Shown here: piece by piece, positions 36,107 to 45,469 of the stretch
Position numbering within the stretch: position 1 is the stretch's first letter
Layout: the number at the start of each line of letters is the position of its first letter
Assembly (NCBI RefSeq): GCF_031882575.1
Contig: NZ_CP134772.1
Coordinates: 4,892,501-4,956,500, forward strand
Source of the DNA: Pseudomonas sp. VD-NE ins
Lineage (GTDB): Bacteria > Pseudomonadota > Gammaproteobacteria > Pseudomonadales > Pseudomonadaceae
Direction: 5' to 3'
Length of the DNA stretch: 64,000 nucleotides
The notes under the pieces: generated by a model
Database searches by the model: none
Told to the model about the DNA's origin: nothing
The model's input: the letters and a program-made list of their open reading frames with translations, nothing else
Position numbers and translations under genes: made by a program

Positions 36107-37096
36107 ATGCGCACGCTTGTTTTCAGTAGCCAGACCTATGACCGCGACAGCTTCCTCGCCGCCGATTGCCCGGCAGGTATCGAGCTGCACTTTCAACCGG
36201 CCCGGCTCAGCCTCGATACGGCGGCCCTGGCCGATAAACATGAAGTGGTCTGCGCGTTCATCAATGATGACCTCAGCGCTGCGGTGCTGGAGCGCCTGGC
36301 CGCGGGTGGCACGCGCTTGATTGCCCTGCGCTCGGCGGGTTACAACCATGTCGATCTGGCCGCAGCGAAACGTCTCGGACTGGCCGTGGTGCGCGTACCG
36401 GCCTACTCGCCACATGCGGTGGCCGAACACGCCGTGGCGCTGATCCTCGCCCTCAACCGTCGTCTGCACCGCGCCTACAACCGCACCCGTGAAGGCGATT
36501 TCAGCCTGCATGGATTAACCGGTTTCGATCTGGTCGGCAAGACCGTGGGGATCGTCGGCACCGGGCAGATCGGCGCGACCTTCGCGAAAATCATGCACGG
36601 TTTCGGCTGTGAACTGCTGGCCTACGATCCCTTTCCGAACCCGGAAGTTCTCGCCTTGGGTGCGCACTATCTGAGCCTGCCCGAACTGCTTGCGCAGTCG
36701 CGGATCATCAGCCTGCACTGCCCGCTCAACGAGCAGAGCAAACACTTGATCAACCGCGATTCACTGGCGCACATGCAGGCGGGCAGCATGCTGATCAATA
36801 CCGGTCGCGGCGGTCTGGTCGATACCCCGGCATTGATTGACGCCTTGAAGGACGGCCAACTCGGCTATCTAGGTCTGGATGTCTATGAAGAAGAGGCGCA
36901 ACTGTTTTTCGAGGATCGCTCCGACCTGCCCTTGCAGGATGATGTGCTGGCGCGATTGCTGACTTTTCCCAACGTGATCATTACTGCGCATCAGGCCTTT
37001 CTGACGCGTGAAGCACTGGGTGCGATTGCCGCGACCACTTTGCACAACATCGCGACCTGGGCGGCTGGAGCGCCACAGAACCAGGTCGAGGGTTGA
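36107..37096 (+). CDS. ldhA: D-lactate dehydrogenase (fermentative)
   Basis: A 329-residue NAD-dependent 2-hydroxyacid dehydrogenase reducing pyruvate to D-lactate. The Rossmann motif is VGIVGTGQIG, followed by SLHCPLNEQSKHLI and INTGRGGLVDTPAL. The catalytic Arg, Glu and His are in SAGYNHVD, the GLDVYEEEAQLFFEDRS segment and ITAHQAFLT. CAGGAGGA precedes ATG 36107. It follows gacS by 82 bases, the same order as P. aeruginosa (from memory). Confidence 0.95.
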   Translation: MRTLVFSSQTYDRDSFLAADCPAGIELHFQPARLSLDTAALADKHEVVCAFINDDLSAAVLERLAAGGTRLIALRSAGYNHVDLAAAKRLGLAVVRVPAYSPHAVAEHAVALILALNRRLHRAYNRTREGDFSLHGLTGFDLVGKTVGIVGTGQIGATFAKIMHGFGCELLAYDPFPNPEVLALGAHYLSLPELLAQSRIISLHCPLNEQSKHLINRDSLAHMQAGSMLINTGRGGLVDTPALIDALKDGQLGYLGLDVYEEEAQLFFEDRSDLPLQDDVLARLLTFPNVIITAHQAFLTREALGAIAATTLHNIATWAAGAPQNQVEG

Positions 37097-37107
37097 CGGT
37101 TATCGGC

Positions 37108-37566
37108 TTATTTCGGTGAGAGCGAGGACGCCAGAATCAGCATCGCCAGCCAGCCGAAGCCAAAAAAGCGCTGCTTCATCGAATGGCCATTGCGCAGCAG
37201 GAACCAGACGAAAAACATCGGCAGCAGGAAGATCATGATCTTCAGCCAGCCTTCCACCGGACGACTGCCATCGGTGCTGGTCTGCTTGGTAGCCGGTTGT
37301 TCAGCTGGCGGCTGGCGCCGACGCCGCGCGGCGGCCGGCATGACTTTCGGTAACGGCTGCGGTTCAGGTGCCGGTGCAATGGCCTCGGGCACAGTCTTGT
37401 TACGCGGCAGACTGCCGAAAGAAATCGTCGCAGGCTGAGCCGGTGCCGCGACTGTCTGCGCCTCGGCGTGAGCGATTTGCTCCGCCATCGGGGCCCCACA
37501 ATGAATGCACGCATTGGCCTCGGAGCTGATGCTCTTCTTGCATTCATAACATTCGATCAGCGCCAT
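37108..37566 (-). CDS. Zinc-ribbon membrane protein
   Basis: A 152-residue protein. The N-terminal zinc ribbon has ECYECKKSI and ACIHCGAPM (two CxxC pairs). A Pro/Ala/Arg-rich linker follows (PLPKVMPAAARRRRQPP), then two hydrophobic segments (LKIMIFLLPMFFVWFLL; FGFGWLAMLILASS). This is a common architecture of small membrane proteins with an unknown role. ATG 37566 has AAGGAAC upstream. It converges on ldhA with a 12-base gap. Confidence 0.8.
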   Translation of the reverse strand: MALIECYECKKSISSEANACIHCGAPMAEQIAHAEAQTVAAPAQPATISFGSLPRNKTVPEAIAPAPEPQPLPKVMPAAARRRRQPPAEQPATKQTSTDGSRPVEGWLKIMIFLLPMFFVWFLLRNGHSMKQRFFGFGWLAMLILASSLSPK

Positions 37567-37699
37567 GTTCCGTTCCTTCAGAGTCGAGGCCGGCAGTTTG
37601 CCATGAGCGTCGCCGCATTTGAACCGGATCGAAGGTCGCACGCGCGCATCATTCTGCAATCAAGCCCGTGCTAGCATGTCGCGCATATTTGGAGGACCC

Positions 37700-38134
37700 A
37701 TGGTCGAACACGATTTCCGCTACACCCTGATGAACCCGCAACACACCCTCACCGAATGCCGCGCCCTCGTTCCGGGCCGCTATCAGGTCACCGGCAATGG
37801 TGGTTCGATTCGCATCGGTGACGCCCTGTTGGTCACCCTCAAAGGCAGCAAGGACTTGTCCATGCGCCTGACCGTTGAAACCGTCCGCCACCTGATCAAT
37901 CCGCCGGGCCAATGGACCGCGATGACCACCGGCCCGGTGTTCGGTGAACTGGCGATCCACACCTGGCAGGTCAACTGCGACAGCTGCGCCAAAGAACTGA
38001 GCTTCGAATTCGCCGTGGACGCCAAACTGGGCAAAGCCGCCGAGAAACCGGCGGCCACCGCGCGCATCGCCGAGTTGGGCTGGAAAGCCGTTGGCGACAA
38101 GCACCTGTGCCCGAAATGCCAGGAGCCTGCGTGA
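37700..38134 (+). CDS. Conserved hypothetical protein with C-terminal Cys pair
   Basis: A 144-residue protein with no signal or membrane segment. It has four cysteines that may bind metal: CDSC (NCDSCAKEL) and CPKC (HLCPKCQEPA) at the end, spaced like a split zinc ribbon. I do not recognise the family. GGAGGA precedes ATG 37700. Its stop overlaps the ATG of the META-domain gene (TGATG region), so they are cotranscribed and translationally coupled. Confidence 0.75.
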   Translation: MVEHDFRYTLMNPQHTLTECRALVPGRYQVTGNGGSIRIGDALLVTLKGSKDLSMRLTVETVRHLINPPGQWTAMTTGPVFGELAIHTWQVNCDSCAKELSFEFAVDAKLGKAAEKPAATARIAELGWKAVGDKHLCPKCQEPA

Positions 38135-38538
38135 TGAAACGCTTTGCCCTGACCGCTATGGTCGGTGTGGGTCTGGTGGGGTGCGCGGCAGAACCTGTGC
38201 AACTGCAACAGAACCGCAGCTACATTCTGGAGTGGATCGGCGAGCGGCCGCTGATGGATTACAGCCACCTGACCGTGACCCTGGGCGATGACGGCCGCGC
38301 CTACGGCAACGGTGGCTGCAACCATTGGTTCGCGCCGTACACGCTGGAAGGTGACAAGCTGACCTTCGGCAAAATCGGCAAGACCCGCAAGCTCTGTGCA
38401 CCGGCATTGATGGAGCAGGAGCAACGCTTCCTGCAGGCGCTGGAGCACGTCCAGCGCTGGGACATCTCGCCGATCGAGCAGATGCGCTTCTGGCCGGCTG
38501 AAGGCAAGCCTTTGCGTTGGTGGCTCGAAGAGGGTTAA
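38134..38538 (+). CDS. META-domain lipoprotein (HslJ-like)
   Basis: A 134-residue lipoprotein. The signal peptide ends in the lipobox LVGC (MVGVGLVGCAAEP). The META domain shows YILEWIGERPL, LGDDGRAYGNGGCNHW, FAPYTLEGDKLTFG and CAPALMEQEQRFLQAL. Relatives include HslJ, implicated in novobiocin resistance and stress, but function is unclear. Its stop codon is the first base-pairing block of repeat element D copy 2. Confidence 0.85.
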   Translation: MKRFALTAMVGVGLVGCAAEPVQLQQNRSYILEWIGERPLMDYSHLTVTLGDDGRAYGNGGCNHWFAPYTLEGDKLTFGKIGKTRKLCAPALMEQEQRFLQALEHVQRWDISPIEQMRFWPAEGKPLRWWLEEG

Positions 38539-38757
38539 AAAGCCCTCACCCTAACCCTCTCCCAGAGGGAGAGGGGACTGATTGAGGGATATTGGAGAGG
38601 TACGCCGACCTGAACGAGTGCAACTGAATCCATAATCGACTGGATCTGGCTTTGGTGAATCCATAATCGACTGGTTTTTTCAGGTCGATGTACCTCGCCA
38701 GACACCTCGGTCGGCTCCCTCTCCCTCTGGGAGAGGGCTGGGGTGAGGGGCTTTTGA
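38536..38757. repeat. Inverted-terminal repeat element, family D, copy 2 (most complete)
   Basis: About 220 bp with complementary ends AAAAGCCCTCACCCTAACCC and GGGGTGAGGGGCTTTT, and inner CTCTCCC/GGGAGAG stems at each end. Internal blocks are TACGCCGACCTGAA, GAATCCATAATCGACTGG twice (38627 and 38661 regions), and CAGGTCGATGTA with GCCAGACACCTCGGTCGG. It lies between the convergent META and TlpA genes, within 5 bases of both stops, and both ends can form terminator-like stems. Confidence 0.85.
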
Positions 38758-38759
38758 CG

Positions 38760-39227
38760 TTACTTGGTCGCCTGCAGAGCCTCAAGCTTGGCCATCACCC
38801 CCGCCGCCGTCTGCTCCCCCATCAACTGCTCACGCACCTTGCCTTTGTTGTCGATGATGTACGTCACCGGCAGTGCCTCACTGCGTGGCAACTCGAACAA
38901 CTCCGCCGGATCCTGCGCCAGCACGGTGAACTTGATGCCGAGCTTTTCGCTGGCGTCTTTCAGTTCCACACCCTGCACGTTGTCGAAGTTGACCCCGAAC
39001 ACGCCAACGTTCTTGCTCTTCAACTCATCAGCCAAATGGTTGAGTTCCGGGATCTCGGTCCGGCACGGGCCGCACCATTCGGCCCAGTAATTGAGCACCA
39101 CCCATTGTTTGTCCAGACGCTCCGACGCTACCTTCTGACCGTTCTGGTCAATGCCGTAGTCGTTGCCGCAGCCCCCCAGCATCAACGCCCCGATTATCGT
39201 CAATGCCGCTGCCAATCGCCGTGTCAT
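38760..39227 (-). CDS. TlpA/ResA-like thioredoxin lipoprotein
   Basis: A 155-residue periplasmic thiol-disulfide reductase anchored as a lipoprotein (lipobox LGGC in IIGALMLGGCGND). The active site is WCGPC in NYWAEWCGPCRTE. The cis-Pro loop is EALPVTYIID. Such proteins reduce disulfides for cytochrome c maturation or repair of extracytoplasmic proteins; no ccm gene adjoins to specify the role. It diverges from arsC (113-base gap). Confidence 0.9.
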   Translation of the reverse strand: MTRRLAAALTIIGALMLGGCGNDYGIDQNGQKVASERLDKQWVVLNYWAEWCGPCRTEIPELNHLADELKSKNVGVFGVNFDNVQGVELKDASEKLGIKFTVLAQDPAELFELPRSEALPVTYIIDNKGKVREQLMGEQTAAGVMAKLEALQATK

Positions 39228-39340
39228 GTCATGTTCCTTGTGAAAATTTGAAGGCGCCTGCGACCCATTGCCTCCGAAGGTTCTGGATTGCGCGCTGCAC
39301 AGTTAGAATAGCCGCCACTTTACGCCAGAAGCGACCCGCC

Positions 39341-40287
<947 letters not shown>

Positions 40288-40288
40288 G

Positions 40289-40714
40289 ATGGCGAAGAAG
40301 CCGAAGATTCTGCCGAGTGTCGAGTGGCTTGAGCCGCGAGTGAAGGCGATGCGGATGCTCAGTCTGCTGAGTTTTTTCGCCCTCGCCGGTTTGCTCGCAG
40401 CCTACTACCTGCTGTTCGCCGATCTGCACGGTGCGCGGCCGTGGGTGATTCTGCTGGTCGAGCTGATCCCGTGGATCGTTCTCGCACCGGCGATGATCAT
40501 GGGCAGCGCCCGTGGGCATTCGTGGATGTGTTTTGTGGTGAATCTGTATTTCATCAAAGGCGCACTGGCGGCGTATGACCCGAACCGACAGTTGTTTGGC
40601 GTGCTGGAGATGGTCGCGAGCCTGGCGGTGTTCTGCTCGGCGCTGTTGTATGTGCGGTGGCGGTATCAGTTGAATCGCAAATTGGCGGGTGAAGGCGAAA
40701 TCTCCGTCGCCTGA
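40289..40714 (+). CDS. DUF2069 membrane protein
   Basis: A 141-residue protein with four hydrophobic segments (MLSLLSFFALAGLLAAYYLLF; VILLVELIPWIVLAPAMIMG; CFVVNLYFIKGALAAY; VFCSALLYVRWRY). The family is DUF2069, function unknown. The ATG lies one base after the wrbA stop, making it the third gene of the arsC-wrbA unit. Confidence 0.88.
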   Translation: MAKKPKILPSVEWLEPRVKAMRMLSLLSFFALAGLLAAYYLLFADLHGARPWVILLVELIPWIVLAPAMIMGSARGHSWMCFVVNLYFIKGALAAYDPNRQLFGVLEMVASLAVFCSALLYVRWRYQLNRKLAGEGEISVA

Positions 40715-40717
40715 TAG

Positions 40718-40860
40718 AAAAAGATCGCAGCCTTCGGCAGCTCCTACATTCGATCGTTCCCACGCTCTGCGTGGGAATGCATCCAGAGACGCTCTGCGTC
40801 TCAGGGACGCGGAGCGTCCCGGGCGGCATTCCCCGCGGAGCATGGGAACGATCGGATTGA
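40718..40860. repeat. Composite of two intergenic hairpin families
   Basis: AAAAAGATCGCAGCCTTCGG with CAGCTCCTACA (half of family C, see 55481) is joined to a second repeat starting CGATCGTTCCCACGCTCTGC. The second contains nested inverted parts (GACGCTCTGCGTC; GGACGCGGAGCGTCC) and ends CATGGGAACGATCGG. It lies between convergent DUF2069 and glycosylase genes. Confidence 0.75.
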
Positions 40861-40861
40861 C

Positions 40862-41536
40862 TCAATGGTTGACGGTGTACGCGAGCATCATCGAAATCTG
40901 ACTCATCGCCCGTCCGCCGCTCTGTTCATGCCACTGGTTGAACACATCCTGCACAATCGCCAGATCACGCAGACTGGTCGGCACTTTGTCGACGATCTTC
41001 TGTGCATTCAGCGCCGCGACCACGTCGTAGCTCGGCACGAACGTATCCTTGCCGACCATGCGCAAAAAGCGTGGCGCCGACAGCCCGCCCAATTGATGGC
41101 CGTGCTTTTTCAGGTACGTCCACAGACCGACGATATCGGTCACCGGCCAGTCGGCAATCAAAGCCCCGAAACTGCCCTTCTCCTTCTCCACATCGAGAAT
41201 GAACTGCGCATTGCGCGGCACGCTCTTGAGCTTGCCAAGGTGACGGATGATTCGCGCGTCCTGCATCAGGCGTTCGAGATGTTCGGCACTCATCAGCACG
41301 ACTTTTTCCGGGTCGAACTTGAAGAACACTTCTTCGAAAGCCAGCCACTTGGCGTCGACCAGACTGTGCTTGAGGCCGGCGCGAAATACGCGCAAAGCCA
41401 TGGTCGAGAGGTAGCGGTCGTCGCTGATCTTGCGCAGTTGTGCGGGAGTCTTGGGGACGGGCAGATGGGCTTCCAGTTCAGCCGCCGAACCGAAGCGGTT
41501 CAGACAGTATTCGTGCAGCCACTTGTAATCGCGCAT
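40862..41536 (-). CDS. DNA-3-methyladenine glycosylase I family protein
   Basis: A 224-residue protein resembling Tag-type base-excision glycosylases: AFEEVFFKFDPEKVVLMSAEHLE, LMQDARIIRHLGKLKSVPRNAQ, GSFGALIADWP, and RFLRMVGKDTFVPSYDVV. The zinc-binding Cys/His positions of E. coli Tag are not visible, so it is a divergent branch and its base specificity is uncertain. AGGAGAGG precedes ATG 41536. Confidence 0.78.
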   Translation of the reverse strand: MRDYKWLHEYCLNRFGSAAELEAHLPVPKTPAQLRKISDDRYLSTMALRVFRAGLKHSLVDAKWLAFEEVFFKFDPEKVVLMSAEHLERLMQDARIIRHLGKLKSVPRNAQFILDVEKEKGSFGALIADWPVTDIVGLWTYLKKHGHQLGGLSAPRFLRMVGKDTFVPSYDVVAALNAQKIVDKVPTSLRDLAIVQDVFNQWHEQSGGRAMSQISMMLAYTVNH

Positions 41537-41569
41537 GCCCTCTCCTATTGAATGAAGCGAAGAAACCAA

Positions 41570-41659
41570 TGTGGGAGCGAGCCTGCTCGCGAAAGCGGTG
41601 TGTCATTCAACTGATTTGTTGACTGAGACTCCCTCTTCGCGAGCAGGCTCGCTCCCACA
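41570..41659. repeat. REPIN, family A
   Basis: Inverted pair of GGGAGCGAGCCTGCTCGCGAA with a ~40-bp spacer between the glycosylase start and the ttcA stop. Confidence 0.9.
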
Positions 41660-41671
41660 TTTGAAATGGAT

Positions 41672-42496
41672 TTACAGATTGACGACGTTGACGAAGCGCG
41701 AAGCCGCTGTCTCGTCGATCTTCAGGCTGGTGAAGTCGAACAGGTTGCGGTCGGCCAGTTGCGACGGGATCACGTTCTGCAGACTGCGGAAGATGCTTTC
41801 GGTGCGGCCCGGGGTTTTGCGTTCCCAGTCCTGCAGCATTTCCTTGACCACCTGACGCTGCAGGTTTTCCTGCGAACCGCAGAGGTTGCACGGGATGATC
41901 GGGAACGCTTTCAAATCCGAGTACGCCTGAATGTCTTTCTCGTTGCAGTACGCCAGCGGACGAATCACCACGTTGCGACCGTCATCGGCACGCAGCTTCG
42001 GCGGCATGGCTTTAAGCGAACCGTTGAAGAACATGTTGAGGAAGAACGTCTCGACGATGTCGTCGCGGTGGTGACCGAGGGCCATCTTGGTCGCGCCGAT
42101 TTCATCGGCAAAGGTGTACAGCGTGCCGCGACGCAGGCGCGAGCACAACGAGCAAGTGGTCTTGCCTTCCGGGATCAGCTCCTTGACCACCGAATAGGTA
42201 TCTTTCTCGACGATGTGGTACTCGACGCCCAGTTCTTTCAGATAGGCCGGCAGCACGTGTTCGGGGAAGCCCGGTTGTTTCTGGTCCATGTTCACCGCGA
42301 CGATCTCGAACTTGATCGGTGCAACCTTCTGCAGGTGCAGCAGCACGTCGAGCATGGTGTAGCTGTCCTTGCCCCCGGACAGGCAGACCATGACCTTGTC
42401 GCCGTCTTCAATCATGTTGAAATCGGCGACCGCTTCGCCGGCCAGGCGGCGCAGGCGCTTTTGCAGTTTGTTCTGGTTGACCGTAAGAGTGCCCAT
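41672..42496 (-). CDS. ttcA: tRNA 2-thiocytidine(32) synthetase TtcA
   Basis: A 274-residue PP-loop ATPase that thiolates C32 of certain tRNAs. The PP-loop is [12 protein letters not shown], and the two Fe-S/sulfur motifs are [12 protein letters not shown] and [17 protein letters not shown] 42496 ([11 protein letters not shown]) is the usual start; the upstream open frame is not coding-like. It is monocistronic here. Confidence 0.96.
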   Translation of the reverse strand: MGTLTVNQNKLQKRLRRLAGEAVADFNMIEDGDKVMVCLSGGKDSYTMLDVLLHLQKVAPIKFEIVAVNMDQKQPGFPEHVLPAYLKELGVEYHIVEKDTYSVVKELIPEGKTTCSLCSRLRRGTLYTFADEIGATKMALGHHRDDIVETFFLNMFFNGSLKAMPPKLRADDGRNVVIRPLAYCNEKDIQAYSDLKAFPIIPCNLCGSQENLQRQVVKEMLQDWERKTPGRTESIFRSLQNVIPSQLADRNLFDFTSLKIDETAASRFVNVVNL

Positions 42497-42785
42497 GACG
42501 CGAAATCCGTGAGATGTGACGAAAGGCCGGCATTTTACGCAAAAACCCCGGGGTTGTGGGCACAGGTTGTCGTCGTCAGGCAGCGACGTTTTTACAGACC
42601 CCAAGGCGATTACCCGCCCTGTTTACAGCGCGATTTGCTCTAAGCCCCTAATACCTGTGCGGGTAAGACCTTTCTATACTGCGACATAAGGTCGCACACA
42701 ATCTGAAGACCTGTATTTGCTCGGCCACCTTGGCCCGTAGGCGCTCCGTTGGGGGGCGATGGCAATAACAAGAGGAGTGACTGGC

Positions 42786-43388
42786 ATGATCCATCACGTA
42801 GTGGGACTTTTTACCCACCCCGATCAGGAATGGAAGGAAATCCGTGGCGACCAAGAGGAAAGCATCAGCCACATGTACCTCACCCACACGCTGATTCTGG
42901 CGGCGATCCCCGCTGTCTCGGCGTTTATCGGCACCACTCAGGTCGGCTGGGTGATCGGCAACCGCGCACCGGTGATGCTCACCGTCGAAAGCGCGATCTG
43001 GATGACGGTCATGTCGTATCTGGCCATGTTGGGCGGGGTCGCGGTCATGGGTGCTTTTGTGCACTGGATGGCCCGCACCTATGACGCCAATCCAAGCCTG
43101 GCCCGTTGCGTGGCCTTCGCCACCTACACCGCGACACCGTTGTTCGTCGGCGGGCTGGCAGCGCTGTATCCGCATATGTGGCTGGGGATGATCGTCGGCA
43201 CGGCGGCTATCTGTTATACGGTTTATCTGCTGTATGTGGGGCTGCCGACGTTCATGAATATTCCGTCGGACGAAGGTTTTCTGTTCTCAAGCTCGGTACT
43301 GGCGGTGGGTCTGGTGGTGCTGGTGGCCATCATGGCGTTCACCGTGATTGTCTGGGGGCTGGGCGTAGGTCCCGTTTATACGAACTGA
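42786..43388 (+). CDS. Yip1-family (DUF1282) membrane protein
   Basis: A 200-residue inner-membrane protein with five predicted helices. The conserved N-terminus GLFTHPDQEWKEIR and TATPLFVGGLAALYP are typical of YohC-like Yip1 proteins. Function is unknown in bacteria. GAGGAG upstream sets ATG 42786. The 289-base gap before it has a sigma70 -10-like TATACT at 42675-42680 and no other gene. Confidence 0.88.
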   Translation: MIHHVVGLFTHPDQEWKEIRGDQEESISHMYLTHTLILAAIPAVSAFIGTTQVGWVIGNRAPVMLTVESAIWMTVMSYLAMLGGVAVMGAFVHWMARTYDANPSLARCVAFATYTATPLFVGGLAALYPHMWLGMIVGTAAICYTVYLLYVGLPTFMNIPSDEGFLFSSSVLAVGLVVLVAIMAFTVIVWGLGVGPVYTN

Positions 43389-43515
43389 CTCGAAAGGCTG
43401 AATACAGGCCGCCGCAAGGCGGCCTTGTCGTTTGGAGGATGACCATTCGGCAGCTTGGCGATTCGCAAGCGCACAGGGTTGCGGCATACTCGACGCCTCT
43501 GGAGATCCATCAAGC

Positions 43516-44010
43516 ATGCCCGAGCAACTCAATACCCGCGTCGAAGATTGTTACCAACTCGCTGAATCCTTTTTCAAACGTTCTTTCCCACGCCCAGTCG
43601 TCAGTCTCAAGCTGCGCGGGCAAAAAGCCGGTGTCGCGCATCTGCACGAGAACCTGCTGCGCTTCAATCCGCAGCTGTACCGGGAAAACACCGAACACTT
43701 CCTCAAGCAGACCGTGGCCCACGAAGTCGCTCACCTGATCGCCCATCAGTTGTTTGGCGACCGCATCCAGCCCCATGGCGAGGAATGGCAACTGATCATG
43801 CGCGGGGTTTACGAACTGCCGCCGGATCGCTGCCACACCTATGCAATCAAGCGCCGCAGCGTGACCCGCTATATCTACAAATGCCCGTGCGCCGACAGCG
43901 ATTTCCCGTTTTCGGCGCAGCGCCATGGCCTGGTGCGGCAGGGGCGGCGGTATTTGTGTCGCCGTTGCCGCAATACCTTGGTGTTCAGTGGCGAGATGCG
44001 CGTCGAATAG
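43516..44010 (+). CDS. sprT: SprT-like zinc metalloprotease family protein
   Basis: A 164-residue SprT. The zinc-binding HExxH is in TVAHEVAHLIAHQLFG. The C-terminal half carries the zinc ribbon with KCPCADSD and CRRCRNTL. Homologs of eukaryotic SPRTN have this domain pair; the E. coli protein affects bolA expression, and protease activity is not established. ATG 43516 begins MPEQLNTRVEDCY. Confidence 0.9.
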   Translation: MPEQLNTRVEDCYQLAESFFKRSFPRPVVSLKLRGQKAGVAHLHENLLRFNPQLYRENTEHFLKQTVAHEVAHLIAHQLFGDRIQPHGEEWQLIMRGVYELPPDRCHTYAIKRRSVTRYIYKCPCADSDFPFSAQRHGLVRQGRRYLCRRCRNTLVFSGEMRVE

Positions 44011-44037
44011 TCAGTGTTGTGTTGCCCTGACTGGCCC

Positions 44038-44129
44038 CATCGCTGGCAAGCCAGCTCCCACAGGTTTTGTTGTCGTACACAGAATCTGGGGACACCTCGA
44101 AAACTGTGGGAGCTGGCTTGCCAGCGATG
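44038..44129. repeat. REPIN, family B, outward orientation
   Basis: CATCGCTGGCAAGCCAGCTC ... GAGCTGGCTTGCCAGCGATG around a ~40-bp spacer, between the convergent sprT and CoA-transferase genes. Confidence 0.9.
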
Positions 44130-44144
44130 AGGCCAGAACAGGCA

Positions 44145-45326
44145 CTAAAGAATGACTTTGGCCCGGCGCAGCTCTTCAATTTTCGAAGGACTCAACCCCA
44201 ACTCCCCCAACACCTGATCCGTATGCTGCCCCAACACCGCGCCAACATGCCGCGGCGCCGGCAACGCCTCGGAAAACTTCAACGGACAGGCGATCTGCGC
44301 CTGCGTCGTGCCATCCCCGCGCGGCACCTGCGTCACCAACTCCCGAGCCTGCAACTGCGGATGGCGCACCGCCTCACTCAGGCTCAACACCGGCTCGACA
44401 CACGCATCGATCCCGGCAAACAACTCGCACAACTGCGCAAAGTCATGCTTTTCGAACTCGACCGTCAGCGCGTATTTCAATGCCCGCTGCTGTTCAGGCT
44501 TGGGCGACAAACCCTGCGCCGCCAACTCCGGCCGGCCCAGCGCCGCACACAATTGCTGCATGAAACCCGGCTCCAGACTGCCCACCGACATCCAGCGCCC
44601 ATCGCGAGAGCGGTAGTAGTCGTAAAAACTTCCACCATTGAGCATCTGGTCTTCCCATTCAGGCTCTTCACCGCACGCCAGATAACCGGCACCGGCCATC
44701 GCATTCAGACTGAACGCGCAATCGGTCATGCTCACATCCAGATGCGTGCCCTGCCCGGTTTGCTGACGCGCAATCACCGCCGCCAACAACCCGATCACCC
44801 CATGCAATGAACCACCCGCAACATCCGCCACCTGCATGCCCAGCGGCAACGGCCCGCTGTCGGCGCGGCCGGTGTAGCTGGAAAGGCCCGCCAGCGCCAG
44901 ATAGTTGATGTCATGCCCGGCGCGATCCTTGTACGGCCCGGTCTGGCCGTAACCGGTAATCGACACGTAAATCAACTTTGGATTGATCGCCTTCAGCGCT
45001 TCATAGCCCAGGCCCAAACGCTCCATGACACCGGGGCGAAACTGCTCGAGGACGATGTCGTAATCGGCCAGCAATTGCTTGACCACGTCCAGCGCCTCGG
45101 GTTGCTTGAGGTCCAGCGCCAGGCTGCGTTTGTTGCGATTGAGGTAGGCATGACTGGCCGATATTCCGCCATCATGCGGCGGCAACACCCGCAGCAGATC
45201 CAGGCGCGTCGGCGACTCGATGCGCAGCACTTCAGCGCCCATGTCCGCCAGCAACAACGAGGCAAACGGCCCCGGCAGCAGCGTCGAGAAATCGAGGATC
45301 TTCAGTGAGGCCAGCGGTGCGGACAT
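44145..45326 (-). CDS. Class III CoA-transferase (alpha-methylacyl-CoA racemase-like)
   Basis: A 393-residue CaiB/BaiF-family enzyme: LKILDFSTLLPGPFASLLLADMG at the N-terminus, NRNKRSLALDLKQPE, and the AMACR-like catalytic Asp in GHDINYLALAG. The next conserved block is DVSMTDCAFSL. AMACR epimerises 2-methylacyl-CoA; other members transfer CoA between acids. The absence of neighbouring degradation genes leaves the substrate open. AAGGAG precedes ATG 45326. Confidence 0.87.
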   Translation of the reverse strand: MSAPLASLKILDFSTLLPGPFASLLLADMGAEVLRIESPTRLDLLRVLPPHDGGISASHAYLNRNKRSLALDLKQPEALDVVKQLLADYDIVLEQFRPGVMERLGLGYEALKAINPKLIYVSITGYGQTGPYKDRAGHDINYLALAGLSSYTGRADSGPLPLGMQVADVAGGSLHGVIGLLAAVIARQQTGQGTHLDVSMTDCAFSLNAMAGAGYLACGEEPEWEDQMLNGGSFYDYYRSRDGRWMSVGSLEPGFMQQLCAALGRPELAAQGLSPKPEQQRALKYALTVEFEKHDFAQLCELFAGIDACVEPVLSLSEAVRHPQLQARELVTQVPRGDGTTQAQIACPLKFSEALPAPRHVGAVLGQHTDQVLGELGLSPSKIEELRRAKVIL

Positions 45327-45432
45327 GGGCGAACTCCTTGGGCGATGCACTCAGCCTAGGCAGCGATACCGCGTACGGCAATCACCGGAAATGTCAGCGG
45401 GTGTGACCGTTACGCTCAAATCGCAGGCAAGA

Positions 45433-45456
45433 AAAAACCCGCCGAAGCGGGTTTTT
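45433..45456. terminator. Intrinsic terminator of dctA
   Basis: AAAAACCCGC / GCGGGTTTTT with CGAA tetraloop, 14 bases past the dctA stop (minus). The A and T runs on both sides allow action in both directions, toward the CoA-transferase promoter region too. Confidence 0.88.
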
Positions 45457-45469
45457 CATACAGCGAGTA

